Below are positions 11,784-21,542 of a stretch of DNA of 64,000 nt, one piece after another; the first letter of the stretch is position 1, and each line of letters opens with the position of its first letter. This stretch comes from Coffea arabica (taxonomy: Eukaryota > Streptophyta > Magnoliopsida > Gentianales > Rubiaceae): the NCBI RefSeq assembly GCF_036785885.1, contig NC_092329.1, positions 3,596,001 through 3,660,000 of the forward strand. Direction: 5' to 3'. The notes under the pieces are model-generated. The model was given only the letters and a program-made list of their open reading frames with translations, made no database searches and was not told the origin of the DNA. A program made the position numbers and the translations under genes.

Positions 11784-12546
11784 GGTATAATTTCATAGAC
11801 CTCTCCTAAGGTTTGTGTTTGGATTGCATTTTTCGTCATTTTTCATGGAAAAATTACTGTAACGATTTGATATATGTGAGGGAAAAAGGTGATAGGGAAA
11901 TATGATCACGGGAAACGATAATATTTTCCGACGGAAACAAGCAATCCAAACAAGGCTTATAATAGTTTTGAGGTTTGAAAAATTATACTTAACTCCTTTA
12001 ATGTCATGAAAAGACTATAATAGTCTTGACAACTTTACAAATTCTAAGTGAAAAGTGGGTGTAAAGAAAAAAAATCTGCATTTTTAAATTTTTTTGGTTC
12101 AAAAATTCTAAGCTCATCTTACCTAATACATTATTATATTCAATTCCTAGGTCATTTTAATGGACTTTTTACTTAGTTTTATAGATAGCCGACTAGTAGG
12201 GATGTATCTGTTGAAAATAGTTTCTTCACAACTTAGTTAGCAAAGAAAAAAAAATCTAAATATTAAAAAATGATGTTTTGAAACATGACCTAAATTTTGC
12301 TACAAAGAACTATCTCAGACCATCTTTTTACTTAGCAAGTAATATTGATATTTGATTTCTTTTGTCATTTAATTTGTTTTGTAAATCAAATAAAGGCAAT
12401 ATAAGATATTTATTAGACTTTTTGTACTGATATCACTATTTGTTACCAAAACATATTTTTTATGGGACGTTTTCATAATTTTTCAAACCTAAAGGGAGAT
12501 GTGTGCAATCATCACAAACTTCAGGAAACGTTTCTAAAATTATCCC
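11784..12546. mobile_element. Mutator-like foldback MITE with nested insertion
   Basis: Begins GGTATAATTT and ends AAATTATCCC, a terminal inverted repeat. The arms continue inward (AGGTTTGAAAAATTAT reappears inverted near the right end). It is flanked by the identical 9-base duplication TTTATTATA at 11775-11783 and 12547-12555, the length expected of the Mutator superfamily. There is no transposase, so it is non-autonomous. Its left arm is interrupted by a second element at about 11816-11951. Confidence 0.8.
11816..11951. mobile_element. Small GTTTGGATT-type MITE nested in the Mutator-like element
   Basis: Ends are inverted repeats, TGTTTGGATTGC at the left and GCAATCCAAAC at the right, enclosing about 110 bases. 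The flanks AAGGTTTG and AAGGCTTA could be a decayed 8-base duplication (hAT-like). Comparison with the right arm of the host element shows that this block is extra sequence. Confidence 0.6.
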
Positions 12547-13375
12547 TTTATTATATCACCATTTCTTATATATCAGCGAATTACTAAACTCACGCGAGCC
12601 ATTGAACTTAACATTTGGTCCATCAGTGGGTTACAGATCATGCATGCTTAACCATTTGCCTTGCATACAAATTTTCTCAGAATTTCACCAAAAAAAAAAA
12701 ACTGCGCATCAGGCCTTTTTTGTTTTTCCAGCCTTTTTTGTTTTTCCACATTGGTTGTTATATTATTATTATCTGTAGCAAGAAAACTTTAAGCTATACA
12801 ATAATAAACCGGAAAATGGAGTGCCCAAGAAAAATTTTGAAAATGGGACGCTTGATATCCAAGCATATTTATAAAATCCAACCCAAACCTCGGTCTAAAG
12901 AGGTGATTGGTTCAACAGATTTTCGGTTCAATCATGGATTGGGCAATTCAACTGTGGATTGGACAGTAGTTATCTTATATAATATAACAATATATTTTAA
13001 ATTACAAAAATACTAAAATTTTTAAGTTAATGGTTCGACAAACGATTTTTTTTGTTCATTAGTTGAACCATCGGATCATTAATTAGTAAATGAGTTATTA
13101 CTTATCCAATCTAATTAGTGACTTAATCCGATCTTATAGCCGGTTCACCAATTTGAAAAGTTCGACCGTCGAGCCGAGTAGAGTTTTATGACTATGCAAC
13201 CAAGCATTTCATGGAGTTGGGTTTACTCATTTAGGGAAGAAAAATTGGATGCAAGACATAAAATGGAAAAAAGGAAAAAGTGCTTGGTGTATTGATACAT
13301 GACATTGTTTATGGAATGAGTCCAAAAGCACTTGGATATTCAATTAATCCTGGCGGGAGCTGGGAAATTTTGAAA
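12547..13375. other. Spacer with old repeat debris
   Basis: AT-rich. A segment at about 12900-13175 has GGTTCAA / CCGGTTCACC-like ends and looks like another worn repeat, but no clean borders or duplication can be set. No gene was seen. Confidence 0.35.
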
Positions 13376-14795
13376 GGATAATCATGCAAATAGTCCCTTA
13401 TATATTGACTTGGTACTTTTTTTGTCTCTTACATATAAAATAAGGCTCCGTTTGGATTACCTGTTTTTGGGGTTGTTTTTCAAAAACAGCACTTTGTATA
13501 TTATGTATAAATATTTACACATTTATGTATACAATATTACATATTATGTATATTATATTATGTATATTATAATATATTATGTATAATATTAATGTATATA
13601 AATATTTATATAATATATAATATATATAATTTTCACTTTGTATATTTCAATTTATATTAATATAATATATATATATATATAATATACATAACTGAAATAT
13701 ACATATGTAGTTGTTTTTGATATAATGTTTGGATATGGTGTTTTTGGAGTTGTTTTAGAAATACACATTTACTGTAGCATTTGGGATGTGAAAAACAGTT
13801 TTTCAAAAACAGCTCCAAAAACAAGGATCCAAACACACCCTATGTTTTTTTTTGGTTGTGTATCACATATTACTTTTTTACCTTTTATGTCCCTTTTATA
13901 TGAAATGATGATTTTTAATCCCTCAAAAAATAAAAAACGCACGATTTTAGTTCCTCGACTCATTTCTACTTATCTTGCCAGAAAAAAAATCACATGCACC
14001 TCATGCCTCAGAAATTTCAATGCTAAAATAAAAAAATCATAAGGAAAAAGAGAAAAATCCCCTCACATATTTTGCTTTTTCGTTTTATTTTCCTAACTAA
14101 GAATATGATAACAGCCATGGTTGCCTTCGGCTACTATGTTAGTGGTGTTGTCGTCGGCCACCACAATTTTCGGTCACAAAATTTCACAAAAAAATCAACA
14201 TTCCATTCAAAAAAATTTTTTTGCATGGAATCTAATTTCGATATTAGTTTTCACAAAAAAAAGAACGTAGGTGAAAAGTTCAACTAGCCTCCACTATTTT
14301 TTCGATTTTTCATCCACTTTTGTTCTTTTTTTGTGTAAAAGCTAATATTAAAATCAGATTATACATGAAAAAGAAAATGAGTGAGAAGTTGAATTTTGGT
14401 GAAATTTTTGTAATCAGAAATGGTAGCAGCCAACGGCGACATTGTCAGCATAACGGCTGAAGTCAACCATGGTGGTTGCTACATTCTTGGCTAGGAAAAT
14501 ATGATGAAGAAGAAAGAAATTTGAAGGACAATTTTCCCTTTTTCTTTTCAATTTTTCATTTTTTTTCCTAAAATTTGTGAGGCATGAGTTACATGTGATT
14601 TTTTTTTATGAGTAGAAATAAGGCGAGGGACTAAAAATATGCATTTTTTATTTGTAAGAAACGAAAAATCAATCTTCTATACGTAAGGGACGTAAAAGGT
14701 ACCAAACTAATATATTAAGAATGAAAAATCATCATTTCAGAAATGAGGGATATAAAAGCTATGGAGCCAATACACACTATTTGTGTGATTTTTCC
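13376..14795. mobile_element. Large foldback element (Mutator-like), interrupted left arm
   Basis: A long imperfect inverted repeat of about 1.4 kb. The left end GGATAATCATGCAAATAGT pairs with the inverse of the right end, GGAAAAATCACACAAATAGT. Further in, AATGATGATTTTT, TAGT(T/C)CCTCG and AAAATCACATG are shared inverted. Flanks aattttgaaa (13366-13375) and aactttgaat (14796-14805) agree at 8 of 10 positions, suggesting a worn target duplication. There is no transposase. The left arm contains a second element at 13441-13842. Confidence 0.65.
13441..13842. mobile_element. GTTTGGAT-type MITE with AT-repeat core, nested
   Basis: The left end TAAGGCTCCGTTTGGATTAC and the inverse of the right end, TAGGGTGTGTTTGGATCC, match. 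The inverted sub-ends CTGTTTTTGGGGTTGTTTTT and AAAAACAGCTCCAAAAAC extend the pairing. The core is an ATATAT-rich low-complexity tract (about 13500-13690). It has no coding capacity. Confidence 0.6.
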
Positions 14796-15519
14796 AACTT
14801 TGAATTTGACACCTCCATCTAGCAATCTTTGAATGTGTAGGCAAAAGCTTGCCATGTCCCGACAAATATACCGGTCATCCTTTTTTGGGTACTTTGCATG
14901 TAAATTTACACTTTAAAATCTAATATTTGTCCATTAAACTCACTTATAACAACAGCAATAGGCAACTTAAATTCAAGAGCATGGAAGAGGGAGTATAAGT
15001 GAAAGATTTCGAGTTTGAGATCTTGCTTGACACTTAAAAAAAAATCTTAAAGTCATTAATTTGAAATAAAATGAAAAATCTTAAACCCTAGTTGATAATG
15101 ATCATGTCATTATCAGTAGCACGTTACATCTTAATTAAATATAAACTGCAAAATTCCTCACGAATGCTAGCCCATTAATGATTCTACAAGACAGAAGCAC
15201 AAGGATCCAAAACATCAGGCGAACTAACAGATGTACTTTGGCCTCTAAAGGTGCCTTTTTGACTTGTCAAATGTCCATTTACTGCTAGCCAATATTCTTC
15301 ACTTGTTTCGTATTGATCCAATGTTCAAACTAACAACTTAAAGGGCTAAGTGGGATAAGGTCCAAATATTAGGGGCCCAAGTGTAAATTTATTTTCTCTT
15401 AAAAGGATAGATGTCCGGCTTCCAAAAAAAGTTTTTTTAGGAAACATAAAAAATCTACTTCACTGATCCAATCATTAGTGTTTTCATCACCGCCTTTAAG
15501 GCTTTAACCGCCCTATACG
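14796..15519. other. Spacer upstream of F-box gene
   Basis: No gene. A short stretch near 14960-15030 has a tRNA-like B box (GAGTTTGAGATC) and could be a SINE remnant, but no tail or duplication was found. Confidence 0.4.
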
Positions 15520-15527
15520 TATATAAA
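15520..15527 (+). promoter_or_regulatory. TATA box of the F-box gene
   Basis: TATATAAA followed by a short leader to the ATG at 15565. The spacing (about 38 bases) predicts a leader of only about 10-15 bases. Confidence 0.55.
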
Positions 15528-15564
15528 CAACCGAAATTTGAACCCAAGGGGTTGACAAGCGAAA

Positions 15565-16785
15565 ATGAAAGAAGCCGATAGAATTGAGTTAGGAAATCTT
15601 TGTCCTGAAGTAGTAGACTCCATCTTCTCAAGAATCCCTCTCAAATCTCTGGCAAAATTGAAGTCAGTTTCCAAGACATGGTGCAATTTCATTGAACACT
15701 TCCGCCGTCGCAACCCTCCCACCACTGCCTCAGGCCTCACAATCGTCCTCAAAAACCTCAACCGAAACCTCCGCAATCCAGAGTTTCAAGAATCAACCTT
15801 CCTCAGAACCCAAGAAGGCCAACAGGGATTCTTTTCTACTCATGCGTGCATCAAAGGCAACTTTCCCGTCCGCTTGATCAATTCATGCAAAGGCTTACTC
15901 CTCTACGCCGCAAATGATGGTCTTTCTTGGGCTTACTACGTCTGTAGCCCTTTTCTTGATCAGTGTTTAGCCCTTCCTCGAGCCCACAGCATCACAAGAC
16001 TCGCTTGTGCAAGCCTTGCTTTAGATGGATCATCCAAAGAAAACTTCAGGGTTCTCTGTTTTTTCTTGAAAGAAATTGATTTTGTTCGAGGCACAATTGG
16101 CTGCAAGATTTTCTCGTCAGCAACGTGGGATTGGAGAGAATTTCAAGCAACAATTTTGAACACCGACCTTATGCTGAAAAGGGATTTCGATGTAGCACAT
16201 TTATTTGGCCCTAGCGTCTTCTGCAGGGGAAGATTGTATTGGATATGGAGTCTATGCATGCTGGTGTATGATAACGAGGCAGAGTTCTTCAAGCTCATCC
16301 CATTGCCATCAAAGGCCGAGGAGGGTAATTATGGGAGACCATTAGACATGCTTTCTCAACTCTTGTGGGAATCAGATGGAAGCATATATTTTTGTTATCA
16401 AATGAACGAGAGGCTTTGCATATACAAATTCATTGGCGACGATGAAGTTATGGACCAAGAACATGGTCGTTACAGCAGCATGGAGGGCTGTTGCATGTGG
16501 CAGTTCAGTCATTTTGTGACGTTGAAGGAATTTCTATGGCAAGAATTTTATGGGACGGTCAATGGCGAGGTAAAGAAATTGAGGGCTAAATGCGGAATTA
16601 AGCCTTGCGGTTTCAATCAAGACTTGCAATTGCTGTATCTGCACGTTCCTCCTGGAACAATTGTAGCATACAGCTTGGAGACTCGAGAATTGGAACAGGT
16701 TTGGGCTTGTGGTGAGTTTAAAGGGAACTATGCAATCGAGAAAATTCTGCCCTTTTTATTCAAATCTGTGAATTTGTTTGTGTGA
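15565..16785 (+). CDS. F-box protein
   Basis: Intronless reading frame of 406 residues. Residues about 9-49 are an F-box (LCPEVVDSIFSRIPLKSLAK, then KSVSKTWCNFI), the segment that binds SKP1/ASK in SCF ubiquitin ligases. The rest resembles the C-terminal part of plant F-box proteins that may form a beta-propeller-like substrate-binding region (LINSCKGLLLYA, then YVCSPFLDQCLALP, then GPSVFCRGRLYWIWS). No Kelch, LRR or WD motif is obvious. The target protein is unknown. Plant F-box genes of this type are numerous and fast-evolving, so orthology cannot be claimed. The first ATG is used and the domain begins almost at once. Confidence 0.9.
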   Translation: MKEADRIELGNLCPEVVDSIFSRIPLKSLAKLKSVSKTWCNFIEHFRRRNPPTTASGLTIVLKNLNRNLRNPEFQESTFLRTQEGQQGFFSTHACIKGNFPVRLINSCKGLLLYAANDGLSWAYYVCSPFLDQCLALPRAHSITRLACASLALDGSSKENFRVLCFFLKEIDFVRGTIGCKIFSSATWDWREFQATILNTDLMLKRDFDVAHLFGPSVFCRGRLYWIWSLCMLVYDNEAEFFKLIPLPSKAEEGNYGRPLDMLSQLLWESDGSIYFCYQMNERLCIYKFIGDDEVMDQEHGRYSSMEGCCMWQFSHFVTLKEFLWQEFYGTVNGEVKKLRAKCGIKPCGFNQDLQLLYLHVPPGTIVAYSLETRELEQVWACGEFKGNYAIEKILPFLFKSVNLFV

Positions 16786-17270
16786 GAGTGATCCTAGGTA
16801 ACTACATCAGAAAGCATACAAGTCTTTGGTAATTGGCATATTTTAGCATTCATGTCTTCAATTTGTAATTTTTAGATTTGTAGCAGTCACGTCTTGGGGG
16901 TTATTTGCTCAATTTGCCGAGGCTTTTAGGGTGCTAAAGGAACACTTTTTTTTAGTTTGTTACCTTGTGATCTTCAATATCTGTCTCCATTGTAAACCAA
17001 GAAACTTGTGTTCGAAATTTTTTTTTTTTTTTTTTTAAAAAGGAGCTGCTTATTTTTTGAGCTTTCACATGTGAGAAATGTATGCCTTTTTTTTTTTGCA
17101 CCTTTAATCTTCATGCTCATGCAAAATGGATCAAAATCACAAAAAAAATTAGTTAATTTAATTAAAATGTTTGTATATATGTTGAATAAGTAATGAAGTA
17201 TTTTGCTTCTTTTCGATTAAAGTTTGGTTTTCGTTGAAAATCAAGATAAAAGAATCTTAATGACAAAATA
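16786..17270. other. 3' flank of F-box gene
   Basis: Likely 3' UTR followed by T-rich and AT-rich spacer (poly-T at 17020-17034 and 17086-17097). No gene was seen. Confidence 0.5.
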
Positions 17271-17710
17271 ATTCCAATCAACTCTAATTCGGACGGATAA
17301 CCTATTTTGTACTATCTGATTGAGTTATGTGCACTGTGCAGTGCAATGATCATGTGAATTGACTGAATTATCTCTAGAAAATCACTAATTTACTTGGCTA
17401 GCAAAATAAATTAAATAAATTTACTTGCCCTTTTGGACCGGGAACTTAACTTGCCATTTTACATTAGCGTCTACCCATAGGTCTGCTTTCAGGATAGTAT
17501 TTAACGGTTACAGAACTCTTAAATAAATTTGCCCGTATCGTTGTCCCAAGGAAAAAAAAATGGTAAAGACAGATGAAATTGTTCATAAAGATTACGCTTC
17601 ATTATTGATTTTTTGGGGATAACTCAATCAATTCACATGATCACGGGAGCTGCATATGATTCAATTAGACACAAAGTGGGTTATCTGCTCCAATTGCAGT
17701 TGATTAGGAA
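17271..17710. mobile_element. Inverted-repeat (MITE-like) element
   Basis: The left arm at 17271-17373 and the right arm at about 17615-17710 are imperfect reverse complements of about 100 bases. Shared blocks include GATCATGTGAATTGA, GGATAACC and CCAATCAACT/CTAATCAACT. The middle is AT-rich with no coding potential. Exact termini and target duplication were not resolved, so the superfamily is left open. Confidence 0.6.
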
Positions 17711-18015
17711 TGTTGTAAAAAAATTAGGGGTGCATTGGTTCAATTGAACCTTCATGGGGAGGAAAGTGAGATATGAGGCAAGTTTGAGGAGATTTATTGG
17801 AATTAACCCTTCTTCTTCCTTTCTTTTTTTTTAAAAAAAAAAAAAAAAAGAAATGGAATTGTAAAGCAATTCTAAGGGTGGCTATGGCTCCATTTAGTCA
17901 ATTTTCACCAATGCGCTGCTTTGCTTATGATTACATATTTTTAGCCAACGACTTCAAGGCTCGTCCCTTGATTGTGCATATTTCTAAAAAAAAATTTTTA
18001 TCTATTGTGACAAAC

Positions 18016-18658
18016 GGTCTGTTTGATAACATAAAAAAGTGCTGAATCTGAATTTTTTCAAATATTAAGATGTTTTGAGTGTTTGATAAATGAAAATCCA
18101 TTTGCTGAACTTGTTAAGTAGTGCTGAACTTGTATGTACTTTTTTCAGTACAAAAATCTTAACTGAATATTTAATTCTGATAAGAATCAATAGAATTACT
18201 TCAATTACCTTATCTTATCTACCAAATCTACCCTTGTTTGTTAATTATGTTCAAAATTCTTATCTAATTAAACAATCTAATATTCTCTATCTAATGATTT
18301 TCTGTTTCTTTTTTCTCCCTTTTGAATGATTTTCACATATTCTCCATACTCCTCATATAATATATTTCATCTTTATATTAATTTGATTTAAAAATAAATA
18401 TTATCATTTTCATACCTAATATTTTTAACTAATTAAATCATAGGTTCTATTTCTTTTTTGGATGAAAAGATATAAGGGCAAATTTGTCAAATTTAACTTA
18501 TTAAGCATTCAGTTATAAATGTTTATCAAACAGTATAAATAGGTTTAACATTAAAATTCAGACATTCATATATTTCTTTTCAGTGCTTAAAATTCAGCAA
18601 ATTAATTATTTCAGTATTCAGATTTCAGAATTCAGATTCAGTTTTATCAAACGGAACC
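18016..18658. mobile_element. MITE with GG(T/A)TC-GTTTGATAA ends
   Basis: The left end GGTCTGTTTGATAAC and the inverse of the right end, GGTTCCGTTTGATAAAAC, match. The following CTGAATCTGAATT is shared by both arms in inverted orientation. There is no transposase and the core is AT-rich. A clear target duplication was not found. Confidence 0.6.
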
Positions 18659-18977
18659 AAAGTCGAGTTGACCATGAAATCGTCAAATATGTTGAAATTA
18701 AGAAAACAAACAATTTAATGTACATGACTAATTCCATTCAAGCTTGACTTGATCCCTCAATCTCCGAATGCTATTTAGTTTCAAATATGATTCTTGACAC
18801 TTCAAAAGACTGATAAAGAGTATAATTGTTGCATTTTTCTGATAAATTGTAAATGCTTGCATTTCCTTGTTATGTTCTTGTTATCCTTGCTTCCCCATTT
18901 CTTGGTCAAGAGAGACTCCAAGCTTTGCTCTTTAGTCAAAAGAAGAAGAAGTCCCTTCGGGGACATCCGATAAAATC

Positions 18978-19355
18978 ATGGTTCAAAGTCACGGTCGCGG
19001 TCCGGACCGTTCTACATCGGTTTTGGCAATGGTCCCGACATATAGATTGCGGTTTCGATGAGACGCAAATTTTTGAAATACTTAATATTCTAAAATTGTA
19101 AAAAATATGATAAACAAAAATAATTAAAAAATTAATAAAAATAATAAAAATTCGAGTTGACTCAGGATGACTCGGAGCGATTCGGTCGTTTCTATCTGTT
19201 TCAGAGACGTATCGGTCGAGTTTTCAGTCACTTGGTTGAATTTTCGGCGATTCATTATCTCGGAGTCATCTCGTCCCGATATTGGATCGAAAAACTCCAT
19301 TCCGATGACGACTCGGCCGAATCGTCTCGGTCTTGGCCGAGTTTTTAACCATGTC
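18978..19355. mobile_element. Non-autonomous DNA transposon with 8-base duplication
   Basis: Near-terminal inverted repeats (ATGGTTCAAAGTC at the left, TTTTTAACCATGTC at the right) are flanked by the same 8 bases, ATAAAATC, at 18970-18977 and 19356-19363. The right half is rich in GACTCGG/CTCGGTC motifs. It sits about 150 bases beyond the stop of the acyl-AMP-ligase-like gene. The 8-base duplication suggests hAT-like movement, but the termini are offset by three bases, so the family is uncertain. Confidence 0.6.
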
Positions 19356-19507
19356 ATAAAATCCGAACAATGCAGGGTTTAAAGATTACAGGCAAGGAAA
19401 GGTAAAAAACTGAGAGATTGACTGCATAAAGACAAGGATGACTTTTGAACCCAAAAAAAAAAAAAACAAGAAGAAGATTGTATAAAGACGGTGTAGCATT
19501 CACGTTC

Positions 19508-21523
19508 CTATAGAGAAGATAGCAAGGGTCCTTTAGTTGGAGCTTCTGATAGCGAAAGGATGATCCCTCCTAGCTTGTGCTCTGCTACAACCTCACCCTT
19601 CCCCTTAAGTTTGCATGTTTCTCCCTTCCCTTCTTCTCTTGAATGATTTATCTTCTTGCTAACTGCTAAATCACAATTTTCCTCTTTTAATTCCATCTGC
19701 ATTATTGTACGAATTTTGGCCCTTATCAGGTTCTCCTTAGCTAACCATCTCCGTATTTTGCCAGAAGTAGTCTTTGGAACACTTCCACTTTCAGCAAGAA
19801 CGATCAGTCCAACTGCTACGCTCTCTTCTTCCATGATAGATTTCCTTATCCCTTCACATATGTTCCTCATAGCTCTTCGTTCTCTTTCAAAATTTTGAAT
19901 CTCTGCAACAATAGCTAGAGTTCCTGAAACCATAAATGCTGCAATACAGCCTCCTCGGAGTATTTTCGGATGACTGTTGTAAGCTGCAGTTTCTATGTAA
20001 TGAGGATGCAATTCTTGACCATTTGGGAGTTTAATGATGTCTGAAATTCGACCTGTCACGAATAAATACCTATCATCTCCAATGACAACTCCTCTATCTC
20101 CAGTTCGGACATAGCACCGCCCCACTCTCTTGCTGAGCATCCCATTGAATACCTCTCTACTCAGAGAAGGATGGCCAAGGTAGCCAGAGGCATTGCTCGG
20201 AGATGATATCCATATCTCACCTTCTGTTCCATCCTCGACAGGCTCTTGCGTTTCTTCATTGACAACTAGAATTTCAATATCTTCTTCCTCATCTTTGTCA
20301 AAAGAAATGAGCCTCGCACTAGGTAAGAGCTTATTGTGAGTTGGCAAATTGTTATTTCTGCCGATTCTCCATGCCGTAGAAACGAACGTGCAATTCTCTG
20401 CTAAGCCATAAGATGGAGAGATGGCTGATGGATTCAGCCCAAATCTCCTAAATACTTGAATGAATTCTTCAACAGCATCTTTGTATATTGGCTCATTGAT
20501 GACAATTAAGTTCTTCATGCTTTCCAAGTTTATAGGAATTGTTCCCCGAGCAACCCCACCTCGCTTAAGAACAAGAGGTAATGTGAAAGAGGGAACGGGA
20601 GTGCAAGTTGCCCTGAAAAAGGTAATCAACTCGAGCCATATTCGGGGCCGTTTTAAGAATGTAGCTGGCGATGTTAAGACACTGGTTGCTCCTGACACTA
20701 CGGTAAGTAGCAAGAACATGAGGCCACAATCATGGTACTGAGGCAACCAAGAAACAATAACGCTATTGGGATGCAGATCATAAGCTTTCCTTGCTGCTCT
20801 AACATTGTGAGCAGCTGCACCCGCGGTTACAAGAACTGGTTTTGGAATTCCTGTGGCACCAGAAGTGTACTGAATCAGGTACACCTCTTCAGCTTTGCAA
20901 CCGCTGTACGGTACTGAATTCGAGTGCAGGTCCAGTTTCTTGTCTTTAATAGCCTCAATTGAAATCCAGCTAAGCTTCTGCAACCACTCAGAGAGTTGTT
21001 TATTGGTCGAAGGTGAAGATTTATACTGCTTAACGCGCTCGATATAACAATGATTTGCAATGGCAGCTTTAGGCTTTGTCTGGGATATAACTCTGACGAG
21101 GTGGTGATAATTATCTTCAGCAAAAGACGGGTCTGGAGGGACAACAGGAACAGACAAAAGGCCAGCTCTTTGACACCCAAAAATGATCTCTACGAGTTCC
21201 AGTCCTGGAGCACACATCAAAACCACAGTATCACCCCTTTGCAGCGGAAGTAACAGCTGGGAGGAAATGCAATCCGCTGAATTGTTCAGCTGCTGATAGG
21301 TGATGGCTGAGCAAGTGCTAGCCCCGGTGCCTGAAGAAGCTGAATCATCTTCGGCCCATATGAAAGCTGGTTTGGACTTGAAAGCTGGCAATTTTCCCCA
21401 TATTTGGAGGTAAAGATCAACCACTGGCTGATCAGGGAAACAAGGATCGTAGTTCTCGAAGTGCATTGTGCTAGTATATCTTAGTGGAGAATTTGATGAG
21501 GTGATGGTGAAATGAATTGCCAT
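19508..21523 (-). CDS. Fatty-acyl-AMP-ligase-like adenylating enzyme (AMP-binding family)
   Basis: Intronless frame of 671 residues from the first ATG. A second ATG at 21466 (MHFENYDPCFPDQPV) matches the family start better and gives 652 residues. It has a complete set of adenylation motifs: YTSGATGIPKP at 219-229 (P-loop), WLPQYHDCGL at 259-268, YGLAENC at 372-378, YVRTGDRG at 471-478, GRISDIIKL at 491-499, and PKTTSGKIRR at 583-592 with the catalytic-type Lys589. The YHDCGL block and overall layout resemble FAAL/FadD32-type ligases, which activate fatty acids as acyl-adenylates. In several plants, as I recall, such a domain starts a much longer protein with an acyl-carrier domain behind it. 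Here the protein ends about 80 residues after the A10 motif in a charged, non-domain tail. It could act in trans on a separate carrier, make acyl-CoA, or be a truncated copy. The substrate is unknown. Confidence 0.88.
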   Translation of the reverse strand: MAIHFTITSSNSPLRYTSTMHFENYDPCFPDQPVVDLYLQIWGKLPAFKSKPAFIWAEDDSASSGTGASTCSAITYQQLNNSADCISSQLLLPLQRGDTVVLMCAPGLELVEIIFGCQRAGLLSVPVVPPDPSFAEDNYHHLVRVISQTKPKAAIANHCYIERVKQYKSSPSTNKQLSEWLQKLSWISIEAIKDKKLDLHSNSVPYSGCKAEEVYLIQYTSGATGIPKPVLVTAGAAAHNVRAARKAYDLHPNSVIVSWLPQYHDCGLMFLLLTVVSGATSVLTSPATFLKRPRIWLELITFFRATCTPVPSFTLPLVLKRGGVARGTIPINLESMKNLIVINEPIYKDAVEEFIQVFRRFGLNPSAISPSYGLAENCTFVSTAWRIGRNNNLPTHNKLLPSARLISFDKDEEEDIEILVVNEETQEPVEDGTEGEIWISSPSNASGYLGHPSLSREVFNGMLSKRVGRCYVRTGDRGVVIGDDRYLFVTGRISDIIKLPNGQELHPHYIETAAYNSHPKILRGGCIAAFMVSGTLAIVAEIQNFERERRAMRNICEGIRKSIMEEESVAVGLIVLAESGSVPKTTSGKIRRWLAKENLIRAKIRTIMQMELKEENCDLAVSKKINHSREEGKGETCKLKGKGEVVAEHKLGGIILSLSEAPTKGPLLSSL

Positions 21524-21533
21524 GGCTAAGCTG

Positions 21534-21542
21534 TTATATATA
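21534..21542 (-). promoter_or_regulatory. TATA-like box close to the first ATG of the acyl-AMP-ligase-like gene
   Basis: TATATATAA on the minus strand lies only about 11-19 bases before the ATG at 21523. A TATA box normally sits about 30 bases before the transcription start, so transcripts would begin after that ATG. This favours the second ATG at 21466. It is a positional argument only. Confidence 0.45.
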
